This document shows positions 37,638-48,425 of a DNA stretch of 64,000 nucleotides, piece after piece. This DNA is from Sympetrum striolatum. Taxonomy: Eukaryota > Arthropoda > Insecta > Odonata > Libellulidae. Location: contig OX388348.1 of the NCBI GenBank assembly GCA_947579665.1, positions 3,534,001-3,598,000 on the forward strand, read 5' to 3'. A program made the translations under genes and the position numbers. The notes under the pieces were generated by a model that was not told where the DNA came from, did not search any database, and saw only the letters and a program-made list of their open reading frames with translations. Position 1 is the stretch's first letter. Each line of letters begins with the position of its first letter.

Positions 37638-39037
37638 TATCTCACACTGTGACACAACCTCTTACTAGATTGATTACTGAAATATTTGAATCGGGTATCT
37701 ATCCAAAAGAACTTAAGCTCACTAAAATCATCCCATTATTTAAGAAAGGTGATAAAGAAGATCCCTCTAGCTATAGACCAATAGCAATTACACCAATTAT
37801 ATCTAAGATCATAGAGAAGGCATTACTTTTAAGGTTAAATAACTATTTTGAATTGAATAATCTGATAAGCAAAACACAATTTGGCTTTCTGAAAGGTAGA
37901 GGAACAATTGATTGTGTAATGTCCATGATTAGTGATGTTTACTTCTCTTTAGAGAATAATGAGAGTACTATCCTTGCTTTCAGTGATTTAACTAAGGCAT
38001 TTGATAGTGTATGTCACTCCAAGCTTTTCTCAAAATTAAACTCCTATGGTGTAAGAGGTACTCCTCTGCATCTCATTGAGAGTTTCCTGAAAGACAGATA
38101 TCAATGTGTGCATGTAAATAATAAGTTGTCTCCAAAAAATCTAGTTAAGTATGGGGTTCCTCAAGGATCTGTCCTTGGACCATATCTGTTCCTGATATAT
38201 GTAAATGACCTACATTACTCTTGTAGAGCAAAAGTTTTCCAATTTGCTGATGATACTGCTATCCTCACAAAACGCAAAGAACAGGTGGATGTAGATTCAA
38301 TCAATGAGATAGAGTTTAAAAATATTACTGATTGGTTTAATGAGAATCAACTCTTTGCAAATGAAAGCAAGTATCAATGTTTAAAAATTTCTCTAGCCAA
38401 GAATGCTCAAAACACAAATCAAACCCCAATAACATATTTAGGAATTGTAATTGACCCAAGATTAAGCTGGTATGACCACATTAAATATCTTGGAACAAAG
38501 TTGAGCAAAGCAACATACCTGATAGGAAAATTAACTTCAGTAGTAGACATTAATGTGCTGAGAACTGCATATTTTGCCACTTTTCATTCTGTGATGACTT
38601 ATGGTATTATAATATGGGGTAATTCTGTTAATTGGAAAACCATCTTTATACTGCAAAAAAGGGTTATAAGAGTAATTGCTAAGATTGGAAGAAGGCAATC
38701 TTGTAGGCCCTTTTTTAAGCACTTGGGGATACTCACAATGCCCTCAGCCTATATTTATGCTTCTGCTATGTATGTTAAATCAAACTTAAGTAAGTTTGAA
38801 CTTGGCAGAATCGAACATCCCCATGACACTAGAGGAAGGTTGTCTTTGAGAACTCCTTCTCACAGGCTTAGCCTATATGCAAGGAGCTTCCAGGTAATGG
38901 CTCTTAGAATATTTAATGCCTTACCAAGTTCAATAAAGGAGAGTAATATCAATGCATTTTCAAACAAAATGAAAATATTTTTAACAGATAAAGTTTACTA
39001 CAGCGTAGAAGAATTTATAATCGAAAAGAAAGTGTGA
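37638..39037 (+). pseudogene. LINE ORF2-like protein, 3' part (reverse transcriptase and C-terminus)
   Basis: It makes cDNA from the element's RNA at a nicked chromosomal site. All core RT motifs are visible: KIIPLFKKGD and SSYRPIAITP (37718-37790 region), motif A DLTKAFDSV (about 37985-38011), motif B GVPQGSVLGP (about 38154-38184), motif C FADD (38243-38254), and a thumb block with LGIVIDPRLSWYDH. A C-terminal domain follows with YGIIIWGNS, LQKRVIRVIAK and SCRPFFKHLGIL, as is common in insect LINEs. The frame is open for about 460 codons, so catalytic residues and frame are preserved and the copy looks young. It cannot act as it stands because of the 5' truncation and the mariner. Confidence 0.92.
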
Positions 39038-39264
39038 TTAAATTCTATATTGCTACTGAATATCATGTATTTTGAGTGTGTTATGTTATTGTATTTCATT
39101 ATGTATTGAATTTTTATTATTCATTATTCCAAAATTATTATGTACATTATGTATTCTATTCATTATGTATTGACTGTCTGTGAATATGTTGATTGACTTG
39201 TCCTATACATGCCTATGTATGTCTCTGGATTAATAAATATTATTATTATTATTATTATTATTAC

Positions 39265-42200
39265 ATTACGTAAATGCACTACATTCTTATTATTATAAAA
39301 CACTCATGGTACATCATCGTAACAAAAGTTATGCGATAGTGCTAAAATGGTATGCTAATCTATATGAATATTATATATTGCATCAAAATTGGTTGGAGGA
39401 AATGATGAATTGTGAATGCTCGTCTTTTTACATTTTTTTCTTAGTACCAAATATATTCATTTAAGCATAATTAATTTTCAGAAATACGGTCTATATTGTT
39501 CCGATAACAACGCTATTTTTCCTGTAAGACCGTGGTTGGAAATTCTGCTCTATCGTTCGTAAAAATGTTTGGTCTTGAGATCAATTCAAGTAAATATCCT
39601 TGTAATTTCAATGAGATTCTACGAGAAATGAGTATTCCTCAAATCAGATAATATAAAAAGTTTATCAAAGGCCTAATTCTGTTTTTGCAGCTCAAAGTGC
39701 TCGTAGAAACACAATGTTACGCAAGATGTGGTATGCTCCCAATATTTCTATTGAAAGTGGTGGGTGTATAGTATGTGACCTAAGCAATTTTAACAATACC
39801 AATACAAGACATTTCGGTTCGTTTAATTTACTTTAATTCCAACTACACTATTCTTAAATAAAATCCCCATTCGTACGATACATATACATGTGAATTGACT
39901 CGGAAAGTTTCTGGTTTAAAAATTCACAAGCATTCGTGCTTACTCAATTTTCGGCTGTGTTTTCTTTCGGCCAACTCCGTTTAGTTCCATTTAATCTTTG
40001 AGAATTTGTTATTGCCCTCAAACTTTTCTCATACGTGCTCAATTTTCGCTTAGGAGGCTAAACCGACGTTACAAAAATATGCCTTTCTGAACTTAGCAAA
40101 ATCTACGTAATCAGCAGTTCTCTCTCTGGTAAACAGAAAGGGGAAAGAGTTTCGACCTCAGGGCATCCAAACGTCTCAGATTATCGTTCATTCTTAAAGT
40201 TCAGCTTTATTTAAGGGAAAATAAGATTTTCTGAAAAGAGATAAACATAAAGCAATTCAGAAAAAAGCATGTTGAGATATTATCAGCGAAAATACAAGAA
40301 TTCTATTTGAGTGTTCTCAATAGACTCATAAGAGATGACGGAAACTGCTATTTTATATCCCATTTTGCATCTTCACCGTTTTAATTTTAACTAGGGATTT
40401 AAATATCGTTAAATGAGGGTTAATCTCAGTATTGCTTTATACTTAAAATGAATATTCTTGTATCGAATTCCCTGTTTGTTACTTAGAAAATATTTCGCGC
40501 AACCTTCGTAAATAACGTATTAAGCCAGCTAAATATTCCATCGAGAAGGTATTGTCAGCAGAAAGATAGTTGGAACCTCATATCCTCTATCATTGACTTA
40601 GAAGAGCTAGGATAAGGGAATTAAATTTATTAGGCAGGATTAGAAGTGAGATAGTTTGCCCTTTCTTTTCTCATCGAGCTAGAAAGCACATTTATTCTAC
40701 GAGCAGCGATTTTCGTAGCATTCCATTAATAGATAGCTTGATTGATAGAGTCACAAAATACTCCAAACACCATAAAAAATTATGGTGTTATTTGTGACTC
40801 TTTCCTCATTCACGGCCATCAGCGGAATCCCCAAGATAAATAGATAGCTCAATTAGTGCCATTCTTTAACATCATCTCAGAATATTTCATTTAACCTTTG
40901 TTCTCTTCTTGTAAATAGTAATGACTATAAATTAAGATACTTAGAAATTAATTATGGCTTTCCACGAAGTCACGACTGAACATATTGATTGTATTAGTAA
41001 CAATTATCCCTAATAAATGTTATGAAATTCATAAAAACTTTCATGCGTTACAATTTCTAAATTTTGATACTATTTATGTATCAATAAACTCTGTAAGATA
41101 TTTTAATGCATTACGTTTATTGAACAATGTGCGCAAATTATTAATGTATGTATATAAAAACATAGGCCTTCTTCATTCTTGCGAATTCTTCTTATTTCCT
41201 CGAAAAATATTTGCTGCCAGAACAGAGGCAGTCGTAGATTGTTATTGGATTTAGGATTTGTCAATGAAATACATTTTACAAAGTAGTGAATTTAAAAGAG
41301 TGATGTCTGATGTAATCCTTAGGAAGTACAGGCCTTTTTCTCTGGCGAATGTTTCTTTCTGCTTCTGAGAATCTTTGCGGTCCGAAGAGAGAGATTTTCA
41401 AATTGAAACGTACGTCCACGTCTTCGGAGTCGACGGGACGAAAAGCGGATAAAAATTCCCATAGAAATTAATGGAAAACTGGCAACACTTGGCGTTTAAA
41501 TTCCAGTTGATAAATGTTTGGATGTCGCAGAGATGTGGCGAGTCGTGCAGAATCGGAGGGTGACAGCTCCGGTAAGTGCATGACAGTGGAAAGAGGCTGA
41601 ATGATTGAAGGGTCATTCCGAGCGATATTTTCGCCCCCCCACGGAATTGGACGGGTTGCATTTCGTTTTTATCTCGGATTAGATTGTTTTCCAAAGGACT
41701 CTTATCTTCTTTGAAAATTGCAGCGTTGTAATCGAAATAACGATAGAAATAGCGTCACCAAAACAAAGTGCTTTAGGATCGGTAGTCATGGGATTGGTTA
41801 CGCCTTGCGCAGGTTCAGAATCTTAGAAGTAGCTTTGAGTTATTTTTACGTTTCTTACGTATGGCTCGGGAAGGAAAATGCCAACAATTGAAACAGTTCG
41901 ATTAAATGACCACATACATAAATTTATTTTATAAATTTGCTGCTATAAAAATGTGTAAGTAATAAATATCGTCTTTACTCGCTACGTAGTTTCTTTTTTT
42001 TTGGATTTTGATAGTTTATATTAAATAAACGATTGACTTTATGTTTACAAACTTTATATGTATTGCTGCTTTTTCAAGGCTCCTGTTTCATTCATGTTAC
42101 TATTTGATGGCTAAAGTTATGCTTTGAATGATTTTATCCAAGATTTTCTTAAATGTAGCCAAATCTCTTTTTCGTCACTTATCCGTACTATAACTTACAA

Positions 42201-45200
42201 GTAGTAGCGTGTAAAATTAAAATTTACTGAACGAAACATTAATAACCACGAATGAATGAATATTGAATTAATTCTGACATAAATTTGAGGCATTCATTTC
42301 TACTGGGCATTATTATATTTGAATGAATGAATGAGGTACTTGCGAAAGGCATTGATGTACTCTTTTAGAAATGAATGGAAAATATTAGAATATGTTTTCA
42401 TCCGAGCTTTGCTGCTAAAAACTAAATACATCTCTATGATAGCTAAATTAAACAAGAAACTTTAATGTTAACCTATCTCTTGACCTTGGCAATGGCTTTA
42501 GAAAAACAAAAAATATACTGTAGATTTCATCTGCTTATCTAATTTTAATGTATAAAAGCTTAGATTTAATTTCTACAAAAATATTTAAAATCTGACATTA
42601 GTGAAAATAAGTCTAAAATTCATTATCGATCTAAAGTTTTATACATATTGTATTCCGTTTCTTCAGTTGACGAGCCATGATCATTTCTAGTATAAAAATT
42701 AGGAACATCGGCTTTGCGTCCATTTAATGCTTAATACTCGTCAATATTCTTCCGTTTGGGTTTAAGCCCGTTTCTCATATCTGATTCTCAAAATCTCTCG
42801 CGGTATTTTGAATTTATTATGAAAGCAACAGACCAGATACCCTCTCACACAAGTTGCAGCTTTTCAGAAATTTATCGTCAAAGGTAGCTTTTAAGTGCGC
42901 CTGAATTATTTGCCGGGACGTTTGGGCTTTATCCGAGTAAAGTTTATCAAAGCGATGGGATTCGTAATAATAAATTGAAGCTCAGATCGAAAAAGCACAG
43001 ATTGATAATGACAGTTGCTGTGGAGCGAAGCTAAAACCTCGCGAAATACTGAACTTAGAGATTTCTCTCCGTTATTTACCTTTGAAGTAAAACTCTGCTT
43101 CAGTCTAATATTTTATGATAGCTTCACTACGTTTCTTAACAAGAATGAAAGGATCACCGGTACGGTAAAAATATTGTATTAGAATTTTAAAATAAATCAT
43201 TGGATTTTTTTATGCTTAAAATATTCATCTTTCAATTGCTTACAAAATGTAACGACTGATAGGGCTAGAGGGGTTTATTTACTACCGTCATATGATTTTA
43301 CGCCAATTAATTAAAGCGTGCATTTTATCCTTGAAAGCATTCTCTTGAAATTGCAGATCTATGTTTATATTAAGAGTGGTTTGCTTAAGTGGTATGAGCA
43401 TTCTAAATTTTCAAAATAGCGCATGAGTTCCTGAAGCGAGAATGAAAATTTACTGGAGCGTAAGCTTAGGGTGAAAAGAATTCCTCGCATAGTTTCATTA
43501 TTAGACTGTAATGGTAGAGAAGAGCGAAGCATCTGGAAAATGTAAGCTTTGACCTGAAGTAAGCAAGAGATGCTGTGGAAGAGGTGCTTTCGTGTCGCGA
43601 GAGACTTTATCCCGAAAAGGTAGATTATAAAATTAATTAAACTTCATTACTCTATTTAATTTAAGCCGTTCAGCTATTATTTTTCCGTAAGTACCAATAA
43701 TATGTAATAATTATGATAAATGATTCGACATGTAGAGAATTAGTTTAATTACTATGCCAGATAAATAAAAGGGATGTGTTATCGGTACATTTGAAGTAAA
43801 TGAAGTGATTATGTCACGTAATGTCAGACTTCACGCTAGTAGCAGATGGACATTACGGTGTCTTTATCCGAACAAGTGTTTTTATTTCCTCTGGATATAA
43901 GGATATTCACATATTCTAACCTGTATAAATATCTTAAATTATTACATTATATTATGATATTTTGGTAAATCGGGACACTAAGGTGCCATTAAAAAAACTA
44001 TTGATATAAAATTCAGTTAATATCTTCTTATTTGCCAAAGATTGGTCGCCAAAGCGTTACTTACCTATTTGTAAACCAAAAACTAATTTTGGGTGAGATT
44101 GAAAGCAGGTATCCGACAATTCAATAATTTTTTATTGCATTTTGGAAAGTGACGACTTCTGAAAATTTTTTACCCTTTTAAGAAAGTTGTTACTGTTGAT
44201 TGATTAGGTTCACAGAACCTATATAAGCACTATAAATATCGATACAGTAAGTCTCAAAGGCCTGTGAATTTTCATCTCTTTTGAATATATTTATCATACT
44301 TGTCACAAGAAGGCAAATTTCTATTTTTGAACTCCGTTCCTAGAATACTTTTTGAATATAGTGCGAGCAGCGAACGTGGGGAGTTGTGCAAGGATTTTCC
44401 GCAATTTCTGAAGAGGAATTTTCGAAATTACTGAATTTGCGTTTCTTGCCGAGAAATAGGATGAAATTTCAATCTCTATCTGGAAACTTGGATTAATAAG
44501 GGTCACGAAAAATATTTTGCGTTACGTGTACGTAATTCTGTGTATGGGTGAATCTTTTATTGGAAAGAAGGCGGTAGTAGAGGTGGTTAGAAATTAATTA
44601 TAAATTACTTTGGAAAGAGGAAGCGAAATTTTACTGTGGCATAGAGAAGGTTCAATGAAGACCCCGTAGTATTATGAGGTCATGGACCTTAGGGTATATG
44701 TTAGAATTTGCATTGTGAGAGGAAAAATATAAGCTGGTAATGAGAAATAGGGCCCTGAAGATAGCTACCTAGGTGGTCTATTTTCCAGATGCTATCGCCT
44801 AGATGAAATCGTTTTCTTCCTCCGCACAAATGTAAAAATGTAATAAAGATTCCTCATTCTGGAAGGAAGGTTATCGGGTAACAAAGGGAATAGGAGGAAC
44901 CGGAAAAGAAGGGGCGGTGGGGTGAGGTTTTGAGAGTTTAGGATAATGTAGAAAAAAGAATGTATTTGGAGCAGGATTAGGTGAATAAGGGATGGGAGGA
45001 AATGCGGGCGAGGAAAAGGTTTGGGGAAATAGAGAAGTATCCGAAAAGTTTGGAGATGAGGAGGTTTAGCCTAACGATGAGGATCTGCGAAGGAGAGATC
45101 AATGCAGATGTTGCGGACTACAAAACGCGAGAGCTGCTCAAAGGTGTTTTTCCGATTCAAAACAGTCGAGGAAGCTTCTGGAAGAGGCAGCTTTATGTCA

Positions 45201-45436
45201 CGGATAAGAGTGGTATAATACGTATCTCGAGCGATACGATTTGCCTCGTTGATGATACTGTCTTCGTTAGGAGAACTCATTTAAGATACTCAATATGTTG
45301 AGGTTTAACAATCATTCAGAGAAAATTCGTTTGCATCGCGAAAGCTATGGGAAATGCATCTCGAGAGATAATTCACAAACAAAATATAATGTAATATCTA
45401 CTCTAATAATCACCGTCGTGTTCATATCTCTAATAT
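39265..45436. other. gene-free AT-rich stretch
   Basis: No gene is recognised. Around 40600-40770 a plus-strand reading ARIRELNLLGRIRSEI is vaguely like a LINE C-terminus but too weak to call. GAATGAATGA runs occur near 42255 and 42320. A G- and A-rich part lies at about 44640-45060. Confidence 0.5.
40747..40801. repeat. imperfect hairpin
   Basis: AGAGTCACAAA at 40747-40757 pairs with TTTGTGACTCT near 40791-40801, and ACACCATA (40767-40774) pairs with TATGGTGT (40781-40788). The left arm carries about seven extra bases. Short direct repeats (ATAGATAGCT near 40730 and 40841) lie on either side, so a small inserted element is possible. Confidence 0.55.
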
Positions 45437-45601
45437 TTTTTAGTGAAAACCCCCATATTTCCACCCACTTTGAAAATACTACCGATATACTCTGAAAATA
45501 ATTTAAAAATATTTCGAATAATGCGCCGATTTTTAAAGTATTTTCAAAGTATTTGGGTTGTATTTTCAAAGTGGGGAAAATAGGGGGTTATTCCCTAAAA
45601 A
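45437..45601. mobile_element. foldback MITE-like element, about 165 bp
   Basis: The left arm (45437-45479) and right arm (45560-45601) are reverse complements over about 42 bases with a few mismatches. Both start TTTTTAG (read inward) and share CCACTTTGAAAATAC at the inner end. The middle is AT-rich and holds another GTATTTTCAAAGTA. There is no coding capacity and no clear target duplication, so the superfamily is not assigned. Confidence 0.75.
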
Positions 45602-47735
45602 TCTGCTACATTGTTAACATCCATCGCAAATCAATTGGGAAACTGACTCAGAAAATAATTTATTGCCCTTCTTCAAAAGATTGAAATAGGAAAACATAGG
45701 ATAATTATTACCAATAGGCCCTCATTACTATCGAAATTCGACATAATACGTTTGAGGATAATATGTTTCAATATGATTTGAATAAACTATCTTTTGGGCA
45801 TTCATTTTTAATTTTGAAGTTTGAATTCTAGCATGATTGATGTTTGCAAAACTTTATTCTGTAAATAACTAACGAAATTTATTATTATCGACTGTATAAT
45901 AATTTAAATTAATATCCGTCTTTTTTGTCGGGGTGTTGTAAAAATATAACTAACTCTATCAGGCTTTGCCTAGTGGAACACTGTTAATATAAGAAAGTAA
46001 ATCATCAAATTTGGTAATGGCAATTATAAAGCTAACCGACAACCAGGTTCCTTCCACAAGCGGTGAATTTCGGTCGAATAAATATCCCCAAATACTTTTC
46101 AGTCGTGAAGAATTGCTTGACATTAACTTTTTAAAGCACGAACGAATATTTTCATGTTGCTTGTATGCATACTCCTATGTCTATGATTGAAGAATCTCAT
46201 CGTGACTGTTTCCACTAACCAAAATTTATATTACGTATATTGCTTATTCCAACAAGAAAATCTTTCATTATCGAATTTAATGTCTTTAATTGCAAGTAAA
46301 AATGTTTAATGAAGTCAAATTGACAACTTCCAAGTATCTCACAGGATTTAATTATTTTATTATTAAGATTATATTTTTTTGTTACAGAACTACTTAAAAT
46401 TGTTTCGATTTACCTGTAAATTATATTTAGAATACAAATAAACATTATTTTAAATGTAATTTCTGATAAAAAAACAATTCTTAGTACTTCTCAGTTGCAT
46501 TCACGTTCCGCATTAACACGAGGGACATTCACAAAACTCGCATTGAATGGAATTCATGAATGAGAAAGCAACCTGTCGCTAGTTATTAATAAGCTACAAG
46601 TTCTAATTACTTATCGTATTCATAATTAACTGACTCACGATGCAACATTGACAATTTAATCTAGATTCCACGATGTATCAAAGGATAAATCCAGGTACTT
46701 CCGCCTCTATGACAAGCCCTTCCTTTTGTCCTCCATTTCAAGAGCACGCCGCAGCGCATACATCAGACAAAGGCCCAAAATCCTGAGAAAGCTTTCGGTG
46801 TACTCCCGTTTCTTTCACGAATCCTGGAGCATCTCTTTCTTCACTCTCCCCGAAAAGGTTGGTAGAGAAACAAACAAGTACAAAGTGGGAATCAATTGCT
46901 TCGCTTTAAATTAGCAATCAAGTCGAACTGATTGCCATGGGGATCGAGCGGGTCACAGCCTGTGTTTTTTTTTCGTTAAGGAGAGAGCGTGGAAGTAATG
47001 AAACGCCGTCGCAGGGCTGCCAACACTAGAGTTTCGCTGAAGGGTTTCGTCAGACAAGAATGGAAACATAATGCCTGCGGGAATCCACTTGACCCGGCGC
47101 GACCTCCGGACCAGGGAGGATGGGGCGGTAACGAGATGAAGCAGCATCCCATTTCGAGGTCCCCTGAATTCGGGACCTACGAGACGGAGGTTGACAATGA
47201 GGCGGCGGCGATAGGAAATAAAACAAATGAAAATCGATCCCCATTTGACCGCGGGAGCTCTGACGTCATTTCCGGGAACTGCTTTGCGTTTCTCAGGAGC
47301 GGCTTTATAATCGCCTCATTTAAGTCTTCTCTTTCAGAGAGGATTTCCCGAAAAAGTTCGGCCTCAAATAATTTGCAGTAATTCATTCGCCTTATTTGGA
47401 CTCGAGAAAAAAGGGCCCTGGCGGTTTATCCTCCAAATTTATGATGTTTAAATTAGATTCGCTAATTCCGAGCAAGGTAGTATTTTGATTACTATAATCA
47501 AACGGTTTATATGGTGATTTATTCCTCCAGGAAGCTTTTTGGGAATATTCGGGCAAAGTTGGGTTTAATGATAAAGTGTGCACTTTCTGCTTTTCTTTTG
47601 ATTCCATCGGTTAGTACTTACTAGTTACCTACCAAGCATTTTTTCTCGCCTTTATATACGAAGTGAGTGATAAATTACTACGTAATTATAGAAAATAGAA
47701 TGACATTCTACTGAAAACTAAAAATACCAAATAAA
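45602..47735. other. gene-free stretch with a CG-richer island at 46930-47370
   Basis: No gene is recognised. The island has overlapping open frames on both strands (up to 130 codons) without domains. The rest is AT-rich. Confidence 0.5.
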
Positions 47736-47801
47736 TCTGGTGAAGTGCATAATTAGTCGTAAAAATACGTCATATTTTTACGACTTATGCATTTCACCAG
47801 A
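47736..47801. repeat. long near-perfect palindrome
   Basis: The left arm 47736-47767 and right arm 47773-47801 are reverse complements apart from one mismatch and a three-base gap, around a 5-base centre (CGTCA). Pairing covers about 28 bases, starting TCTGGTGAA on the outside. It would form a stable cruciform or RNA hairpin. Weak pairing continues into the AT-rich flanks. It may be the collapsed core of a foldback transposon. Confidence 0.85.
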
Positions 47802-48351
47802 CTTTATATTTATTCGACCTTATAGAATATATTTAGCAGTTTCTTAAAATATTCATAAAAACGGAATAAAAATAAGAAGGAAAAGTCATGATAAATTATC
47901 ATGAATGAAAACAAATTTAACAGAGGAGTATGAAGGGATGAGAAAGAAAATTCGTAAAAGTCAATTAAGGTGTTAAATTTTAAATTCTCGTGAACTTACT
48001 TGTAAACTTTTTATGCTAATTTTGCTTGAATCTTTAAAGGAAATTCAAAAATGTGATGTGTTGATAGAATTCAATTTTCGAAAGATAATTAAGTCTATCA
48101 AATGTATTTATGTCGCTTCCTAAAGACTTTATTTGCTATGTTTCAAAGCTTTCAGTTTTTAATATAGTAAAAATTAGTGAAAATAACATTATGTCCGCTT
48201 TTATAAGAAACGTTTTCTTAATGTTACTGTGTGCAGTGTACGGAGATAATAAACTATATTTTAGTGAAAATATTTACGTTTTAGCATATCATGCTATAGT
48301 TATTTAAGGAAGTTGCTCAAACAATTGATCTATATTATTAGTAATCTATCT
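47802..48351. other. no feature seen
   Basis: AT-rich, with one short open frame (48110-48307 plus) that has no recognisable content. Confidence 0.55.
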
Positions 48352-48425
48352 GGCCTGGAAGGTTTAACGGTCAGAGCATCCGAACAGCTATTGGACTTGG
48401 GTTCGAGTCCAGGCTCTATCAGATT
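48352..48425 (+). repeat. tRNA-like sequence (SINE head or tRNA pseudogene)
   Basis: A B box GGTTCGAGTCC lies at 48400-48410 and a D-arm-like GGTTTAACGGTCAGAGCATCC at 48361-48381. The T stem pairs poorly, and the bases after it (CTATCAGATTTG) resemble the junction of the SINE at 7737. It is therefore more likely a diverged SINE head than a working tRNA. The GCCTGG and CCAGGC ends pair but are in the wrong register for an acceptor stem. Confidence 0.55.

Larger units (their letters stand above)
35548..39264 (+). mobile_element. 5'-truncated non-LTR retrotransposon (LINE) carrying a nested mariner
   Basis: The element begins inside the endonuclease domain (the frame opens after a stop at 35545-35547; ISDH of the endonuclease is encoded at 35581-35592). 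It runs through the linker and reverse transcriptase to a stop at about 39035-39037. A 3' untranslated region of about 200 bases follows, with several copies of CATTATGTATT, an AATAAA signal (39232-39237) and a tail of TAT/ATT repeats to about 39262. A possible 7-bp target duplication, TAAATGC, occurs at 35536-35542 and 39271-39277 but is weak. A mariner splits it at 36329-37635. The motifs suggest the broad Jockey/CR1 assemblage; the exact clade is uncertain. Confidence 0.9.

Noticed and set aside
37602..37658. GTG at 37649 as a start codon of a separate RT gene
   Set aside because: It is an internal codon of the LINE frame that continues from 36328 across the mariner.
40590..40770. LINE C-terminus-like reading on the plus strand
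   Set aside because: Only one weak block (ARIRELNLLGRIRSEI), no supporting motifs.
46989..47381. 130-codon open frame in a CG-rich island
   Set aside because: Overlapping frames on both strands and no domain.
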